From assembly GCA_046482855.1 (NCBI GenBank), contig JAWOEH010000113.1, forward strand, positions 1-17,206: a stretch of DNA of 17,206 nucleotides, in the 5' to 3' direction. The notes beneath the pieces were generated by a model. It ran no database searches and was not told where the DNA came from. It was given only the letters and a program-made list of their open reading frames with translations. A program made the translations under genes and the position numbers. Shown one piece after another: positions 1-6,575 of the stretch; position 1 is the stretch's first letter; every line of letters starts with the position of its first letter. This DNA comes from CAYVSF01 sp046482855. GTDB lineage: Bacteria > Bacteroidota > Bacteroidia > Bacteroidales > UBA12077.

Positions 1-42
1 CCGCCGCGATAATAAAACACCTAAAAATGCTGCGAACTCACT

Positions 43-120
43 AAATCCATTTAACTTGAACGCTTCTTATCATTTTATACGACAACAGAGAATGGCGCGT
101 TCTTCGAACAGAAATGGATT
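43..120. repeat. imperfect long inverted repeat near window edge
   Basis: AATCCATTT (44-52) is the reverse complement of AAATGGATT (112-120). Inside it, GAACGC (58-63) pairs with GCGTTC (97-102), leaving a loop of about 33 nt and unequal interior loops of 5 and 9 nt. The structure could be a folded RNA, a worn mobile-element end, or chance in AT-rich DNA. No transposase or target-site duplication is visible, and the left side is cut by the window edge. Confidence 0.3.
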
Positions 121-427
121 CTTAACGCTCGTTCTTGCATTTTCTTTACGGCGTTTTATTAATGCGGATTTTTGCTCATAGTAATGAGTTAAACCCTTTA
201 AAAACAGTCAGCTTGCTCCTATTAACTGCCAGATATACTATTCACCCATGGAGAGGAGTCGGTCAGGACATCACCTATAGCTGGGGCACTATTGACGAAC
301 CTTACATCTATGATCAATGGGCCATTTTTACATATGGCGTTCCCCTGTTTACTGTTGCAAAAACTCTTGTTTTTAGCTTGAAACGCATGACAGGCAGGCG
401 TTGTAGCGATTGTTTTTAAGAAACTAA

Positions 428-442
428 GGCGCCGAAGGTGCC
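428..442. repeat. short GC-rich hairpin
   Basis: GGCGCC (428-433) and GGTGCC (437-442) flank the trinucleotide GAA and form a six-pair stem with one G-T wobble. It lies 11 nt before a second, stronger hairpin, and the two look like one structured unit. Confidence 0.5.
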
Positions 443-449
443 GTAAGCA

Positions 450-476
450 AAAGCACAGGGCAACGCCCTGTGTTTT
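450..476. terminator. bidirectional terminator-like hairpin
   Basis: CACAGGGC (454-461) and GCCCTGTG (465-472) form a perfect 8 bp stem around an AAC loop. The stem extends by a G-T wobble (453/473) and three A-T pairs (450-452 with 474-476), so an A tract precedes it and a T tract follows it, as in a bidirectional Rho-independent terminator. The T tract is only four long and no real gene lies close on either side, so it may instead be the core of an interspersed repeat. Confidence 0.45.
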
Positions 477-585
477 GAATAGGCAGGAATCACTCGCTTC
501 AACTACCCGGGTTGCCACCTATGGCCAGGTTCATGAAGCGAAAAGCAGAAAGGATGAACGAAGAGACCTGCTCTTATTCCCTTCA

Positions 586-674
586 TGCCTGCCGAATGAT
601 AGGGCCTGCCTGACAGATCGGCTCTCGAAGGATGATGACTGAGGCTTGTCTGCCGGTAGGCTGGCTCTTGAAGG
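586..674. repeat. degenerate GC-rich repeat relics
   Basis: The segment opens with CCTGCCGAATG followed by GGCCTGCCTG, a diverged relative of the clean 21 bp tandem repeat at 1494-1595. It also carries two near-identical 12-mers, GGCTCTCGAAGG (620-631) and GGCTCTTGAAGG (663-674), 43 nt apart. No gene is seen here. The shared core suggests that both sites come from one repeat family in this genome. Confidence 0.45.
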
Positions 675-790
675 CACCGGGGAGGCGAGAAGAAATGTAG
701 ATTTTCTGTCGATGCATAAATTTCGCCTAATCTCTACCTTTATTAAGCTATATCTGTGCACAATTATTTTATTGGAACAGCTAGGTTTGC

Positions 791-1060
791 TATTGCAACT
801 GCTTCGGAGTTACACAAAGTTCCACGAAGTTTTTCACAAAGTACCACAACGATAAGGATTGGAGCAATGCAAGTAAAATAGGGGAGAGTTAGAGCTTGTT
901 CCGATGAAATCGGAGCTTGTTCCGGGAAGAATGCACGGGATCGCCGATTTTATTGTTTACAGCCCTTTTGGAAGATAAAAGATAAAAGATAAAAGTAAAA
1001 AGTAAAAAGTAAAAAGACTTATTTGTAAGCAACTGTTCAATGTGCATCATCAATGAATCG
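791..1060. repeat. tandem repeat copy A (270 bp, longest)
   Basis: First and longest of three head-to-tail copies, beginning TATTGCAACTGCTTCGGAG and ending in the AATGAATCG that precedes the next copy. Internal parts in order: CACAAAGT twice at a 22 nt period (813-820, 835-842); the small inverted repeat CCGAT-GAA-ATCGG (901-913) with GAGCTTGTTCC on both sides; the 7-mer tract (GATAAAA)3(GTAAAAA)3 at 974-1015; and a unique tail of 45 nt. The frames open across it are interrupted and share only the peptide that the DNA repeat forces on them, so it is judged non-coding. Confidence 0.85.
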
Positions 1061-1287
1061 TATTGCAACTGCTTCGGAGTATCACAAAGTACCACAACGA
1101 TAAGGATTGAAGCAATGCAAGTAAAATAGCGGGAGAGTAGAGCTTGTTCTGATGAAATCGGAGCTTGTCCCGGGAATAATGAGCGAGACTGCCACTTTTT
1201 TTGTTTACAACCCTTTTGGAAGATAAAAGATAAAAGTAAAAAGACTTATTTGTAAGCAACTGTTCAATGTGCATCATCAATGAATCG
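1061..1287. repeat. tandem repeat copy B (227 bp)
   Basis: Second copy, colinear with copy A. It is 43 nt shorter, and the whole difference comes from internal repeat loss: one 22 nt CACAAAGT unit is missing, and the 7-mer tract is (GATAAAA)2(GTAAAAA)1 at 1222-1242, which is 21 nt shorter. Elsewhere the two copies differ by scattered substitutions without net length change. In the inverted repeat, CCGAT has become CTGAT, which can still pair with ATCGG through a G-U wobble. The 45 nt tail is retained. Confidence 0.85.
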
Positions 1288-1463
1288 TATTGCAACTGCT
1301 TCGGAGTTGCACAAAGTTCCACGAAGATTTTCACAAAGTAGCACACCGATAAGGTTTGAGGCTATGTAGGTAAAATAGCGGGAGAGTAGAGCTTGTTCCG
1401 CTTTTTTTGTTTACAGCCCTTTTTGGGGAAGATAAAAGATAAAAGTAAAAAGTAAAAAGATCG
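1288..1463. repeat. tandem repeat copy C (3'-truncated)
   Basis: Third copy. It keeps both CACAAAGT units but has a 43 nt central deletion that removes the CCGAT/ATCGG inverted repeat, and it lacks most of the 45 nt tail; GATCG at 1459-1463 may be the fused remnant of the tail. The 7-mer tract is (GATAAAA)2(GTAAAAA)2 at 1431-1458. At its start TGCAACT (1291-1297) and AGTTGCA (1305-1311) make a perfect 7 bp stem around GCTTCGG; in copies A and B this stem is imperfect. Confidence 0.8.
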
Positions 1464-1493
1464 TTGTTGTCGGTCTTGAAAATAGGAGCCAAA

Positions 1494-1595
1494 GGCCTGC
1501 CTGCCGAATGGTACGGCCTGCCTGCCGAATGGTACGGCCTGCCTGCCGAATGGTACGGCCTGCCTGCCGAATGGTACGGCCTGCCTGCCGAATGG
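1494..1595. repeat. 21 bp tandem repeat, 4 full copies plus 18 nt
   Basis: Four perfect units start at 1494, 1515, 1536 and 1557, followed by an 18 nt partial unit at 1578-1595. Each unit begins GGCCTGCCTGCC and ends GAATGGTAC. The units are identical and directly abutting, with no spacers, so this is a minisatellite and not a CRISPR array. All six frames stay open through the repeat (21 is a multiple of 3), but no start and stop frame a sensible gene. A diverged relative lies at 586-620. Confidence 0.95.
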
Positions 1596-1784
1596 CTGAT
1601 CCTGCTATGTATTAGTGTTTTTAGCCTTCCGATTTTTGCGTGAATTGTGATTGCTGTTTAAGGTTGCTAAATAGGAAAGCCAGTTTCTAAACTGCCAAAA
1701 AAACCGAAGCGACTGAGAGTTTGCTTAGCTTACTGTTAACCCTACATCGCATCTCATTTTTTCTTTGCCTTGTTCTTTATGTGC
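1596..1784. other. non-coding stretch, nothing recognised
   Basis: Between the 21 bp repeat and the stop codon of the membrane-protein gene at 1785 there is no supported gene or RNA. A small inverted repeat CAGTTT-CT-AAACTG (1681-1694) is present, but it is not followed by a T run in the direction of the neighbouring minus-strand gene, so it is not called a terminator. Confidence 0.5.
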
Positions 1785-2249
1785 TTACTCAATCAGATCG
1801 CTCTCCTTTATCTGAAGATCGCTAAACATCTTGCGTTTTGAGGGGAAATACAAAAGCATTAATAGTACACTAAGACCAGCAAGAATGATAAAAGTGTCGT
1901 GGCCAAGAAGGTAATAACACACCAGTGCAATAAAACCTATGATCTCTATCAGCGAAGTCCGCATAATGAAGGCGTCGCGGTAGCGTTCCAGCAGGATGGT
2001 TCCCGGCGTATTCTTTGGTATGTTCAAGCGCTTTTTAAAAAGCCACTGGCCTCCTACTGCTGCTGCTACAAAGAACAAGATTACCATACTCAATATTATG
2101 TGTACCTGGGCGGCTTCGAGCGAAATGGTATTTATCTTGTCCATATTGACCAAGGAAAGGATAGCCAGGAAAAAAAAGAACAGGGTAACAATAAGAATTG
2201 ATTGGACAATTTTCAGACTTTTAATAATGGTATCGATGCGTTTTTTCAT
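1785..2249 (-). CDS. small four-helix membrane protein, unknown function
   Basis: The 154-residue product has a basic N-terminus (MKKRIDTIIKSLK) and four likely transmembrane helices, at about residues 14-34, 48-68, 98-114 and 118-135. The loop between helices 2 and 3 is charged (around KKRLN and ERYRDAF), and the tail after the last helix is polar and ends in acidic residues. No catalytic motif, lipobox or cleavable signal is visible, and the family is not recognised. It lies 219 nt downstream of the ubiA-like gene on the same strand, a gap large enough for its own promoter; a near-consensus -7 element and a short palindrome precede its ATG. The even hydrophobic pattern and single intact frame support a real gene. 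The function is unknown and the neighbours do not suggest one. Confidence 0.75.
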   Translation of the reverse strand: MKKRIDTIIKSLKIVQSILIVTLFFFFLAILSLVNMDKINTISLEAAQVHIILSMVILFFVAAAVGGQWLFKKRLNIPKNTPGTILLERYRDAFIMRTSLIEIIGFIALVCYYLLGHDTFIILAGLSVLLMLLYFPSKRKMFSDLQIKESDLIE

Positions 2250-2252
2250 AAC

Positions 2253-2273
2253 TCCTAATTTTTAGGAAAGATA
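2253..2273 (-). promoter_or_regulatory. putative -7 element and palindrome before membrane-protein gene
   Basis: On the minus strand TATCTTTC (2273-2266) differs by one base from the Bacteroidota -7 consensus TAnnTTTG and lies about 16 nt before the ATG at 2249. The perfect inverted repeat TCCTAA-TTT-TTAGGA (2253-2267) overlaps its end and could be an operator or a leader hairpin. No -33 TTTG is seen at the right distance, so the call is tentative. Confidence 0.3.
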
Positions 2274-2468
2274 AGGAATTTAATAAGTTTGTCTATGGAA
2301 CAATTGGAGAATTTGGCATTAGTGGCTATTGGAGATAGGATTAATTCCTGAATTGAGGGATGATTCCGTGGTTGGCAGACCGCGCACTCGCATGAGATTA
2401 AATAGCTAAAATCACTATGCGACGTGCACTTGACGGTTCGTTGTGAGCCAGAATCCTCATTATTGGAA

Positions 2469-3326
2469 TTAAAGAAATAGCGAAAGAATAGTAATCATTG
2501 CATAGGCAATGCTTGCAATGCCATTGGTTGAAAAGAATGCCAAATTTACACGTGACAAATCTACGGGCGATACCAGGGAATGCTGATAGGTGAGTAATCC
2601 GCCAAACAGTGCTGCCCCAAACCAATATAGTAAATGTACATGAAGAAGCATGCCTATAATTACGACCAGTACCGCAGCCATAAAATGTAGTACAGAGGAG
2701 AACTGCAAAGCGCCTTTTTTTCCTAAATAGGCTGGGATGGAAAAGAGTTTTTCCTGCTTATCAAAAGCTTCATCTTGTAAAGCATAAATAATATCAAAAC
2801 CGCTTACCCAGAAAAGCACCACAAAGGAGAATAACACAGGAATAAGAGCGAACTCGCCCGTGACACTTAAGTATGCCCCTATGGGCGCCAGCGATAAACC
2901 CAGTCCCAGAATAAGGTGACACAAGGCAGTGAAATTTTTGGTTATACTATATCCCAGAATTACTAACAAGGCAATGGGGGATAAAAAAAACGTGAGTGGA
3001 TTAATGAAATAGGTGGTAGCCATAAAGAGTAGCGCATTTGCTGATACAAACAGCAGGGCTGAATTTTCCCGAATATGGCCGGCAGGAATATCCCGATCGG
3101 CTGTTCGGGGGTTCTTTGCATCAATGTGCCTATCGACATACCGATTAAAACCCATGGCTGCATTGCGTGCGAATACCATGCAGAGAATGATCTTCCCGAA
3201 AAGAATCCAACTAAACGTTTCATTGGTTAAATGCAAAGCCAGAAAATACCCGATAATAGCAAAGGGCATGGCGAAAATTGTGTGACTGAATTTAACCAGC
3301 GACAAATAATTCTTAAAAGTGTTCAT
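2469..3326 (-). CDS. ubiA: UbiA-family aromatic prenyltransferase (4-hydroxybenzoate polyprenyltransferase-like)
   Basis: The family comprises integral membrane enzymes that move a polyprenyl chain from its diphosphate onto an aromatic acceptor in quinone synthesis. The 285-residue product has the length and many-helix layout of the family. Both Mg-diphosphate motifs are visible: NRYVDRHID (N61, D65, D69), followed by the conserved KNPRTADRDIPAG stretch, and the second aspartate region at residues 178-189 (FDIIYALQDEAFD, with D178, D185, D189). It resembles the subgroup annotated as putative 4-hydroxybenzoate polyprenyltransferase, some members of which act in the futalosine menaquinone route (MqnP). 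Because Bacteroidota normally make menaquinone, that role is more likely than ubiquinone synthesis, but the acceptor cannot be read from the sequence and the symbol is a family label. It follows the macrodomain gene by 4 nt and is the third gene of the pheT operon. Confidence 0.85.
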   Translation of the reverse strand: MNTFKNYLSLVKFSHTIFAMPFAIIGYFLALHLTNETFSWILFGKIILCMVFARNAAMGFNRYVDRHIDAKNPRTADRDIPAGHIRENSALLFVSANALLFMATTYFINPLTFFLSPIALLVILGYSITKNFTALCHLILGLGLSLAPIGAYLSVTGEFALIPVLFSFVVLFWVSGFDIIYALQDEAFDKQEKLFSIPAYLGKKGALQFSSVLHFMAAVLVVIIGMLLHVHLLYWFGAALFGGLLTYQHSLVSPVDLSRVNLAFFSTNGIASIAYAMITILSLFL

Positions 3327-3330
3327 GGGG

Positions 3331-3843
3331 CTATCGGGTGCTGAGTAAATCGTTATAGAGTTTCAGATTTTCATCGTCGAAACAGACAAAGGTTACTTTT
3401 TTTACCTGGTTGTGCACCGATAAGAAATCCTGTATAGTTTCGATGGCAATTCTAGCGGCTTTCTTCTTGGGGAATCCGTATATGCCGGTGCTGATGTTGG
3501 GAAAGGCGATTGTTTTTATCCCATTTTCCAGAGCTACTTCCAAGCTGCGTTGGTAGGCACTTGCAAGGAGTTTTTCTTCCTCATATTTTCCGCCATTCCA
3601 TACCGGGCCTACGGTGTGAATAACATATCGGGACGGAAGCTTGTAGGCTTTGGTGATTTTTGCATCCCCTGTGTCGCATCCATTAAGGGTTTTGCACTCC
3701 TCCAGCAATTCGGGACCGGCTGCTCGGTGGATGGCACCGTCAACGCCACCGCCCCCCAACAGGGAGTGGTTTGCTGCATTGACGATGGCATCTGTTTGTA
3801 CTTGCGTAATATCGCCTTTTACAACTTTAATTCGTTCTTCCAT
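3331..3843 (-). CDS. ymdB: macrodomain O-acetyl-ADP-ribose deacetylase (MacroD/YmdB type)
   Basis: The 170-residue product is a single macrodomain with nothing added at either end. The MacroD-class signatures are all present: D11 in VVKGDIT, which contacts adenine in this fold; NAAN (22-25); the glycine-rich loop GGGGVDGAIHRAAG (30-43) with the class-typical Asp-Gly-Ala-Ile-His; YVIHTVGP (73-80); and the phosphate loop NISTGIYGFP (116-125). Characterised members hydrolyse O-acetyl-ADP-ribose and remove mono-ADP-ribose from acidic residues; E. coli YmdB has also been linked to RNase III control. Substrate here is inferred from the class. The gene begins 3 nt after the pheT stop and ends 4 nt before ubiA, so it is co-transcribed with both, although no pathway obviously links the three. 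The start is the first ATG of the frame and directly precedes MEERIKVVKGDIT, as in relatives. Confidence 0.93.
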   Translation of the reverse strand: MEERIKVVKGDITQVQTDAIVNAANHSLLGGGGVDGAIHRAAGPELLEECKTLNGCDTGDAKITKAYKLPSRYVIHTVGPVWNGGKYEEEKLLASAYQRSLEVALENGIKTIAFPNISTGIYGFPKKKAARIAIETIQDFLSVHNQVKKVTFVCFDDENLKLYNDLLSTR

Positions 3844-3846
3844 AGG

Positions 3847-6303
3847 TTAGCGTAACTGGGCACCCAACTCTTGTTCAAAGGTTTGGGTCAGGCGCTGCAT
3901 GATTTTATCAATTTGCTTATCCTTAAGCGTTTTGTTTTCATCCTGCAGAATGAAACTTATGGCATAACTTTTCTTGTTATTGCCGAGCTTTTCACCTTCG
4001 TACACATCAAATAAGGCGATACGTTTTAACAATTTGCGCTCGGTTTTTGTTGCCAAGGCTTTTATATCTTTGAAGCGCACTTGCTTATCGAGCAGCAGGG
4101 CTAAATCACGTCGCACCTCGGGATATTTAGCAATGGGTTGGTAGACGACCTGATTTTTTGCAGCTACCTTCATCAAAACATCCCAATTGATGTCGGCATA
4201 ATACACGGGCTCCTCAAGGCCGAATGGTTGTATGATTTTTTTGGAAATAATGCCCAATTCGGCAATTGGTTTGCTGTTGTGTGTGAGTGTAAGGCCTTCA
4301 ATAAAGATGTCGTTGGATGTTTCCATCTCCTCCATATCTTCTGCTTTAACACCAATACGCTCGAGTAAGTTGATGACATAGGTCTTCATTTGGAAGAAGC
4401 TGGTTTCCTTTTGGGGTGTTCGCCAGTTCTCCTCTTCCCGATCGCCCGTAAGGAACAGTGCCAGATGTGTTTGCTCACTGTAGGCTTTATGAGGGTTCTC
4501 TTCCTTTCGCTGATTTTCATCGTAAAAGTAGCAGTTCCCAAGCTCAAACAGACGGAGGTTGGGCTTCCTACGGTTCAGGTTGTACTGAACTGACTCCAAT
4601 CCGCCAAATAACAGCGTTTGTCGCATTACATTAAGATCCGAACTCAAGGGGTTTAGAATGTTTACCAGTCGATTTTCCGGATAAGCTCTCAACTGTTTGT
4701 AGTAATTGTCTTTAGTGAGGGAATTGCACATAATTTCGTTAAAGCCACTGCCTACAAGTTGATCGGCCAACAGGTTAAACAGTTGATCTTTATCAGGCTT
4801 CAGGCGTGGATTCACGCTGGCTTCTACTCGTTGGGGCGTAGGAATGCTGTTAAATCCAAAAATTCGCAAGATCTCTTCAATAACATCTACTTCACGTTGC
4901 ACATCGGCACGATAGGTAGGTACTGTCAGGTCGAGTCCATTTTTATCTTCCCCGGTTATTTGTATATCCAGCTGATAAAGAATGTTTTTCAGGCGTTCTG
5001 TGTCCATCTTTATTCCGCTCAATCGTTGAAGATTGGCAAAGGTCAGGCGAACGTGAAAATCCTCAATGGGCTTTGGGTACACATCAACAATGTCGGAGCT
5101 GATGGTTCCGCCGGCCAGCTCTTTTACTAACAGAGCTGCGCGTTTTAAAGCGTAGATGGTATTGTTAGGATCGGCTCCGCGCTCGTATCGGAACGAAGCA
5201 TCAGTATGCAAACCATGGCGCTTGGCTGTTTTGCGAATCGATACCGGATGAAAGTAGGCACTTTCGATGAATAGGTTTTGTGTTTTTTCGGTTACGCCCG
5301 AATCGATGCCACCAAATACACCGGCAATACACATGCCACCCTCGCTGTCACAAATCATCAGATCGTCGGCCGATAGTTTACGTTCTTGCTTGTCGAGTGT
5401 GATAAAAGTTGTGCCTTCGGGAAGATTTTTCACCACTACCTTGTTGCCTTTTATTTTATCGGCATCGAAGAAGTGAAGCGGATGGCCTGTTTCGTGTAAT
5501 ACAAAATTGGAGATGTCTACCAGGTTATTGATGGGATTGAGACCAATAGCTTTCAGACGGTTTTGCAACCATGCAGGAGAAGGACCAACTTGAATGCCAC
5601 TGAGGGTGAGGCCGGAGTATCGGGGACAAGCCTCTTGATTTTCTACTTCAATGGCAATGGGAAGATCTTTGTTGTCAACAGCAAAAGGAGTAACCTCAGG
5701 TTTTGCAAGCTTAACTTTTTGTTTTTCCTGATTCAGGTAAGCAGCAATGTCTCGAGCAGCGCCAATGTGCGAGGCTCCATCGATACGATTGGGCGTAAGG
5801 CCAATTTCAAAAACCGTATCCGTTTCAATCTGGAAAAACTCTTTCGCAGGTGTTCCAATGGGCACCTCGTCAGGCAGCACCATGATGCCATCGTGGGAGG
5901 TCCCAACTCCTATTTCGTCTTCGGCGCAAATCATTCCTTCGGAAGGTTCTCCGCGCATTTTGGCTTTTTTAATTTTAAACTCGTCGTCACCGTTGTAAAG
6001 CGTTGTACCCACAGTGGCAACCACCACTTTTTGTCCGGGAGCAACGTTTGGAGCGCCACAAACAATGGGTAGGAGTTTGTCGTTTCCTACATCCACGGTT
6101 GTTACACTGAGCTTATCGGCATTGGGATGCTTTTCGCAGGTGGCCACTTTTCCTATCACAAGTCCTTCGAGTCCTCCTTTGATGGATTCAAAAGTTTCCA
6201 TCCCTTCCACTTCTAATCCGGTATTGGTTAATATGGTCGATACTTCCTGTGGAGAAAGATTTAGGTTGAGGTACTGCTTTAGCCAGTTGTAAGATAATTT
6301 CAT
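3847..6303 (-). CDS. pheT: phenylalanine-tRNA ligase beta subunit
   Basis: The 818-residue product is a full-length PheT, the subunit that pairs with PheS as (alpha-beta)2 to attach phenylalanine to its tRNA. Domains in order: N-terminal B1 (MKLSYNWLKQYL); an EMAP-like tRNA-binding fold at about 45-155, with CEKHPNADKLSVTTVDVG near 56-73 and the GEPSEGMICAEDE stretch at 118-130; the B3/B4 editing region at about 215-390, including the SGVTEKT and KRHGLHTDASFRYERGADP stretches; B5 at about 410-480; a catalytic-like domain; and the C-terminal ferredoxin-fold anticodon-binding domain at about 725-818, opening with AKYPEVRRDLALLLD. No truncation or frameshift is seen. pheS is not in the window. 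It heads a minus-strand operon with the macrodomain and ubiA-like genes behind it. A candidate -7 element lies about 135 nt upstream of the ATG, giving a long leader. Confidence 0.97.
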   Translation of the reverse strand: MKLSYNWLKQYLNLNLSPQEVSTILTNTGLEVEGMETFESIKGGLEGLVIGKVATCEKHPNADKLSVTTVDVGNDKLLPIVCGAPNVAPGQKVVVATVGTTLYNGDDEFKIKKAKMRGEPSEGMICAEDEIGVGTSHDGIMVLPDEVPIGTPAKEFFQIETDTVFEIGLTPNRIDGASHIGAARDIAAYLNQEKQKVKLAKPEVTPFAVDNKDLPIAIEVENQEACPRYSGLTLSGIQVGPSPAWLQNRLKAIGLNPINNLVDISNFVLHETGHPLHFFDADKIKGNKVVVKNLPEGTTFITLDKQERKLSADDLMICDSEGGMCIAGVFGGIDSGVTEKTQNLFIESAYFHPVSIRKTAKRHGLHTDASFRYERGADPNNTIYALKRAALLVKELAGGTISSDIVDVYPKPIEDFHVRLTFANLQRLSGIKMDTERLKNILYQLDIQITGEDKNGLDLTVPTYRADVQREVDVIEEILRIFGFNSIPTPQRVEASVNPRLKPDKDQLFNLLADQLVGSGFNEIMCNSLTKDNYYKQLRAYPENRLVNILNPLSSDLNVMRQTLLFGGLESVQYNLNRRKPNLRLFELGNCYFYDENQRKEENPHKAYSEQTHLALFLTGDREEENWRTPQKETSFFQMKTYVINLLERIGVKAEDMEEMETSNDIFIEGLTLTHNSKPIAELGIISKKIIQPFGLEEPVYYADINWDVLMKVAAKNQVVYQPIAKYPEVRRDLALLLDKQVRFKDIKALATKTERKLLKRIALFDVYEGEKLGNNKKSYAISFILQDENKTLKDKQIDKIMQRLTQTFEQELGAQLR

Positions 6304-6575
6304 GGGTGTACGATCGATTATTATTGATTATAGTATTGTTATCAGGTATAATGTATTGGTTAATAGCCGGGGGCTAATAAAAATTGCCCTCCACTCCGAG
6401 GTGCATTCTCTTCCATGGTCAGCGGGCAAAATCAAAGCAAAAATAGTGAAAAAAAGCTTACACTCATTTTTGTAGCGGCTCAATTTTCGGGCAGTTTACT
6501 GTGTGTATTAATCTTACCGAAAAATATGGCTAGTTGAATGCTTTTGAATATCTTTGCAAGAGCAGAAAAAAATGA
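6304..6575. promoter_or_regulatory. divergent intergenic region between pheT and surE
   Basis: These 272 nt separate two divergent operons. For pheT, the minus-strand TATTTTTG (6445-6438) matches TAnnTTTG and would leave a leader of about 125-130 nt. That leader contains a small hairpin, TAGCC-GGG-GGCTA (6364-6376), but no Phe-rich leader peptide, T-box or T run that would indicate attenuation. For surE, TATCTTTG (6549-6556) is a perfect -7 match and would place transcription start within about 15 nt of the ATG. No convincing -33 TTTG is found for either. Confidence 0.5.
6549..6556 (+). promoter_or_regulatory. -7 promoter element of surE
   Basis: TATCTTTG fits the Bacteroidota -7 consensus TAnnTTTG and lies 20 nt before the surE ATG, a distance typical of short leaders in this phylum. 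The -33 element is not clear. Confidence 0.55.

Larger units (their letters stand above)
222..520. repeat. interspersed-repeat-like non-coding segment with hairpins
   Basis: This stretch has open frames on both strands, but neither translation resembles a protein family: the peptides are low in organised hydrophobic or catalytic pattern and rich in Cys, Phe and Arg. It carries two compact GC-rich hairpins (428-442 and 454-472) and the short GGTTGCCACC (510-519). From memory, hairpins of the type AGGGC-n-GCCCT and GGCGCC-n-GGTGCC recur in intergenic DNA of many Bacteroidota, where they often give rise to false gene calls. Membership of such a family is inference; a genome-wide self-search would decide it. 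No gene is supported between positions 1 and 790. Confidence 0.4.

Noticed and set aside
43..170. Integron attC recombination site or transposon end
   Set aside because: The inverted arms lack the RYYYAAC and GTTRRRY core sites of attC, and no integrase, transposase or target duplication is visible.
135..419. Open frame of 94 codons on the plus strand, and a 98-codon frame on the opposite strand at 222-518
   Set aside because: Neither translation has a recognisable family, a membrane or signal pattern, or a plausible start context, and they overlap each other across hairpin-rich repeat-like DNA.
889..1346. Two minus-strand frames sharing a nearly identical stretch of about 27 residues (PKQLQYDSLMMHIEQLL within it)
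   Set aside because: The shared peptide is forced by the DNA repeat between copies A and B. The frames start and stop at random points of the unit and are interrupted by indels in 7-mer tracts.
1494..1595. CRISPR array
   Set aside because: The units abut directly with identical sequence and no variable spacers; it is a plain tandem repeat. No cas gene is in the window.
1681..1694. CAGTTT-CT-AAACTG as a terminator for the gene at 1785-2249
   Set aside because: On the minus strand the T run lies before the stem and not after it.
4759..6292. Several frames of 80-170 codons on the plus strand
   Set aside because: They lie antisense inside pheT, whose 818-residue product is intact and has strong family motifs.
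6304..6437. T-box or leader-peptide attenuator upstream of pheT
   Set aside because: No T-box consensus, no run of Phe codons after a start, and no hairpin followed by a T run on the minus strand. Only a small 5 bp hairpin is present.
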